64,000 nucleotides of DNA from Polycyclovorans sp002706265 (GTDB lineage Bacteria; Pseudomonadota; Gammaproteobacteria; Nevskiales; Nevskiaceae). The notes under the pieces are model-generated. The model was not told the origin of the DNA. It saw only the letters and a program-made list of their open reading frames with translations, and did not search any database. Positions 61,882 to 64,000 of this stretch are shown here, piece after piece. The stretch covers positions 153,662 to 217,661 of the forward strand of contig CAXBBM010000006.1 of assembly GCA_963973915.1 (NCBI GenBank), in the 5' to 3' direction. The translations under genes and the position numbers were made by a program. How positions within the stretch are numbered: the stretch's first letter is position 1; each line of letters opens with the position of its first letter.

Positions 61882-62760
61882 TCGCTGGCCCGCGATGCGC
61901 GTCCAGCCTTCCTGGCTCAGGTCGGGCTCGAAGCGCAGATAAGGCGCGTAGCAGGTATGAAGCTCCTCGGCCTGACGGTCGAGGAGCCCTGCCAGCACCA
62001 GGCGACCCCCGGGCTTGAGCTGGCCGGCCAGAGTCGGCGCCAGGGTCTTGAGCGGGCCGGCCAGAATGTTGGCTAAAACGAAATCCGCCGGCGCGGCAGC
62101 GAAGGCCTCCGGCAGACAGGTCGCGATTCTGTCAGCCACGCCGTTGGTTTCGGCGTTTTGCCGGGTTGCGGTCAGCGCCTGGGGATCAATGTCGACACAC
62201 ACCACGCGTTCGGCGCCCAGCAGCAGCGCGGCGATGGCAAGAATGCCGCTGCCACAGCCATAGTCAATCACCGTCTTACCGGCCAAATCTTGTGCATCCA
62301 GCCAAGCCAGACACAGGGCCGTGGTGGGGTGTGTGCCGGTGCCAAAGGCCAGGCCTGGGTCGAGCGTCATGATCACCGCATCGCGCTGCGCGGGAATCTG
62401 GGCGCGCTTTTCCTCGGGCGTGACCCACAGCCGGCGCCCGAAGCGCAGCGGCTCCCAGTGCACCAGCCAGGCACGAACCCAGTCCTGATCTTCAAGCAGC
62501 TCGGTTTCGAGCCGCAGATCAGCACCATCCGGCACCAGCGTGCGCAAGGTGTTCTCCACTTCATCGACCGCGACGGTGGGGTCGAACAGGCCAAGCACCA
62601 CAGTGTCTGTCCATAGCGGGGTTTCGCCTGGACCGGGCTCCAGCACCGGATCATCGGCAGCGTCGATGAAGCTGACCGACAGCGCCCCCGCGACCATCAG
62701 CGCCTCGTCGACGAACTCAGGATGCCGGCTGTTGTGAATCCGAAATTGCAGAAAGGACAT
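61864..62760 (-). CDS. prmA: Ribosomal protein L11 methyltransferase
   Basis: 298 residues. SAM-dependent trimethylation of L11. MSFLQFRIHNSRHPEFVDEA N-terminus, LDPGLAFGTGTHPTTALCLA, SAM motif VIDYGCGSGILAIAALLLGA, VDIDPQALTATRQNAETNG and catalytic-loop-like VLANILAGPLKTLAP. ATG 62760 has AAAGGA-like leader close by. The open frame continues upstream into a transposase remnant without a stop, so automatic annotation could easily fuse them. Confidence 0.95.
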   Translation of the reverse strand: MSFLQFRIHNSRHPEFVDEALMVAGALSVSFIDAADDPVLEPGPGETPLWTDTVVLGLFDPTVAVDEVENTLRTLVPDGADLRLETELLEDQDWVRAWLVHWEPLRFGRRLWVTPEEKRAQIPAQRDAVIMTLDPGLAFGTGTHPTTALCLAWLDAQDLAGKTVIDYGCGSGILAIAALLLGAERVVCVDIDPQALTATRQNAETNGVADRIATCLPEAFAAAPADFVLANILAGPLKTLAPTLAGQLKPGGRLVLAGLLDRQAEELHTCYAPYLRFEPDLSQEGWTRIAGQRLQDEA

Positions 62761-62896
62761 GTTGAGCGTCGATTGGAGCGGGAAGGGCGCGAGGATACGC
62801 GAGCCCTGATCGACACGAGGGATCGCCGGTTCGACCCCCGCCGCACCCGGCAGTGGCGCGAACCTATTGAGTCGGCCAGAAAAAGATTGAACCCGG

Positions 62897-63590
62897 TCAT
62901 GCAGCATATTTGACATGCGGGTCTTGGAAGTAGGTCTTCCATCCCGGATCAGTGCCTCCAGAAATTTGATCAACTTGTCGGCGTTGAACGCCGAATCAAT
63001 GATCATCCATCGCGCTTGGCCCTTGTTGGTGACCGTAGCGATCATCGACAGCTTCTCGCGGGTGCCACCGTCCAACCGTGTCACGGGCGTTTGACCGGCG
63101 GGTGCGTAGCTTCTGCCGCATGCATCGGTATTGACCAATGCCGTTTCATCGCCCCAGTGAATCTTACCCCCTCGGTCCTGGCGCTGGCGGCAATCTTCGG
63201 ATACTGCTCGTAAAGCCAGGCTCGGACGGCTTCAGGGCGCTGTTCATAGGCGCGCCGGATCGGCTTTTGCGGTGTGAAGCCCCAGCGTTTCAGGTAATTC
63301 CCGACACCGCGAACAGAAAGCCTGATGCCAAATTCGCGCTGGATCAACTCGGCCACTGCCGCACTGTTCCACAGGGCGAAATCCATCTTCAGCTGCTCCG
63401 GGCGCTTGTCGCAGATCGTGCGCTGAATCTGATGCTCTTGATCGTGCGTGAGGCTCCGGCCAACGCCGCCATGTCGACCTCGACGTTTCGGTGTCAACGC
63501 CGCCGCACCGCCTTCGTCGTACAGATCGATCGCTTTGCGCGCCGTCGGATAGCTCCAACCAGTCAGCTCCACGATACGCATCACGCCGCG
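62897..63590 (-). mobile_element. IS630-family transposase remnant, frameshifted and internally deleted
   Basis: Starts MRIVELTGWSYPTARKAIDL then PEQLKMDFALWNSAAVAELI, FGIRLSVRGVGNYLKRWGFT and PQKPIRRAYEQRPEAVRAWL. A missing base in a G-run near 63166 shifts the frame; it goes on as IHWGDETALVNTDACGRSYA, VTNKGQARWMIIDSAFNADK up to LIRDG, where most of the DDE domain is deleted, and closes with the original C-terminus TYFQDPHVKYAA and a TGA at 62897-62899. The N-terminus is also missing. Confidence 0.82.
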
Positions 63591-63726
63591 CCCCTTCCGA
63601 CCTCCATCGTTCCAAGGTGTCCGCCGACACGCCGACCGCGGCGGCCACCACCTTCACGTCTGCACTCTCCGGCGGCAGCAACCGCGCAACCGCTCTGTCC
63701 TTGAATCCTTGTCCGTATCGAGCCAC
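63585..63726 (-). pseudogene. N-terminal fragment of another transposase
   Basis: Begins GTG 63726: ARYGQGFKDRAVARLLPPES, ADVKVVAAAVGVSADTLERW, RSEGA, the N-terminal helix-turn-helix of an IS3-like transposase, and then runs directly into the IS630 remnant. It is a chimeric scar of two elements. Confidence 0.7.
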
Positions 63727-63851
63727 ATCGTCGTCCTCTCGCCTCCCTCCGTGGTTTTCCAAACAAGGAAACAACTATTCTGACGCTGGGGGCGGCTGGC
63801 TGGTGCTGGCCTCGAAAACAGCCGGCCGCTCAGAAAGTTACGAGCAGCCCC

Positions 63852-63880
63852 TTGCGCAAGCGCCTCCGACTCCATACAAT
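63852..63880 (+). promoter_or_regulatory. Sigma-70 promoter of the initiator tRNA
   Basis: TTGCGC, 17-base spacer, TACAAT, ending 44 bases before the tRNA. Both boxes are close to consensus. Confidence 0.7.
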
Positions 63881-63924
63881 GCGCGGCCTTCGAGGATGGC
63901 CTCGGAGATTTTTTGAAGATCTGG

Positions 63925-64000
<76 letters not shown>

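Noticed and set aside
61864..63138. A 424-codon fusion of transposase and PrmA
   Set aside because: PrmA homology starts at 62760 with its own start codon; the extension is an IS630 remnant in a shifted frame.
63885..63922. CGAGG-ATGG-CCTCG hairpin with TTTTTT before the initiator tRNA
   Set aside because: Stem is only five base pairs and lies between the promoter and the tRNA, so a terminator is unlikely.

Overview
The window is a GC-rich bacterial chromosome segment with mostly housekeeping content. YcgL, a fis-purH pair, neighbouring parE and parC, dxs-ispA-xseB, cysB/cysI/cysG, htpX, htpG and prmA point to a gammaproteobacterium. A CYP153-type alkane hydroxylase P450 with its ferredoxin, a fadA-fadB operon and a DUF1302 outer-membrane protein suggest an aerobic hydrocarbon or lipid degrader, perhaps of the Nevskiales/Solimonadaceae kind. 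The lineage is inferred; no 16S gene is present.

Layout. 1-9.97 kb: a partial trypsin-like protease, transketolase, the glutathione-dependent formaldehyde pathway (class III ADH plus S-formylglutathione hydrolase), glutathione transferases with ycgL, a MAPEG protein, a hemolysin III homologue and a saccharopine-dehydrogenase-like protein. 10.1-15.8 kb: a chromosomal integron. A complete IntI integrase (+ strand) faces away from five gene cassettes (- strand), each ending in a recognisable attC. The cassettes carry a GNAT acetyltransferase, an unknown protein, a LigB-type extradiol dioxygenase homologue, a small membrane protein, and a two-gene cassette with a D12-class adenine methyltransferase and a probable restriction endonuclease. 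15.8-20.4 kb: sulfite reduction (cysB, cysI, DUF934, divergent cysG). 20.4-32.7 kb: a secreted nuclease, dxs-ispA-xseB, a GNAT-nitrilase fusion, cfa, parE, parC, htpX.

32.8-35.8 kb: CYP153 P450 and ferredoxin with a divergent AraC regulator; two near-identical 15-bp boxes lie between them. 35.8-41.1 kb: agmatine-to-putrescine genes (aguA, aguB) and envelope proteins (beta-barrel, lipocalin, retropepsin-like). 41.2-53.2 kb: fadA-fadB, two TetR regulators, a hydrolase, glyoxalase I, a DUF1302 porin-like protein, fis-purH, a ComEA-like protein. 53.3-56.6 kb is an accessory patch: a decayed IS3 orfA, an XRE regulator, a toxin-antitoxin-like pair, tRNA-Arg(CCT), a broken phage-type integrase and an inverted partial copy of the tRNA. 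56.7-64 kb: a lipoprotein, a CsoR-family repressor divergent from two YeeE/YedE half-transporters and a DUF442 phosphatase-like protein (a likely reactive-sulfur operon), htpG, prmA, chimeric IS remnants and an initiator tRNA running into the window end.

The most interesting parts are the integron with its restriction-modification cassette, the sulfur operon with an atypical CsoR-family cysteine pattern, the CYP153 control region, and the tRNA-Arg/integrase scar. Several genes were re-started relative to the longest reading frame; reasons are given per entry.
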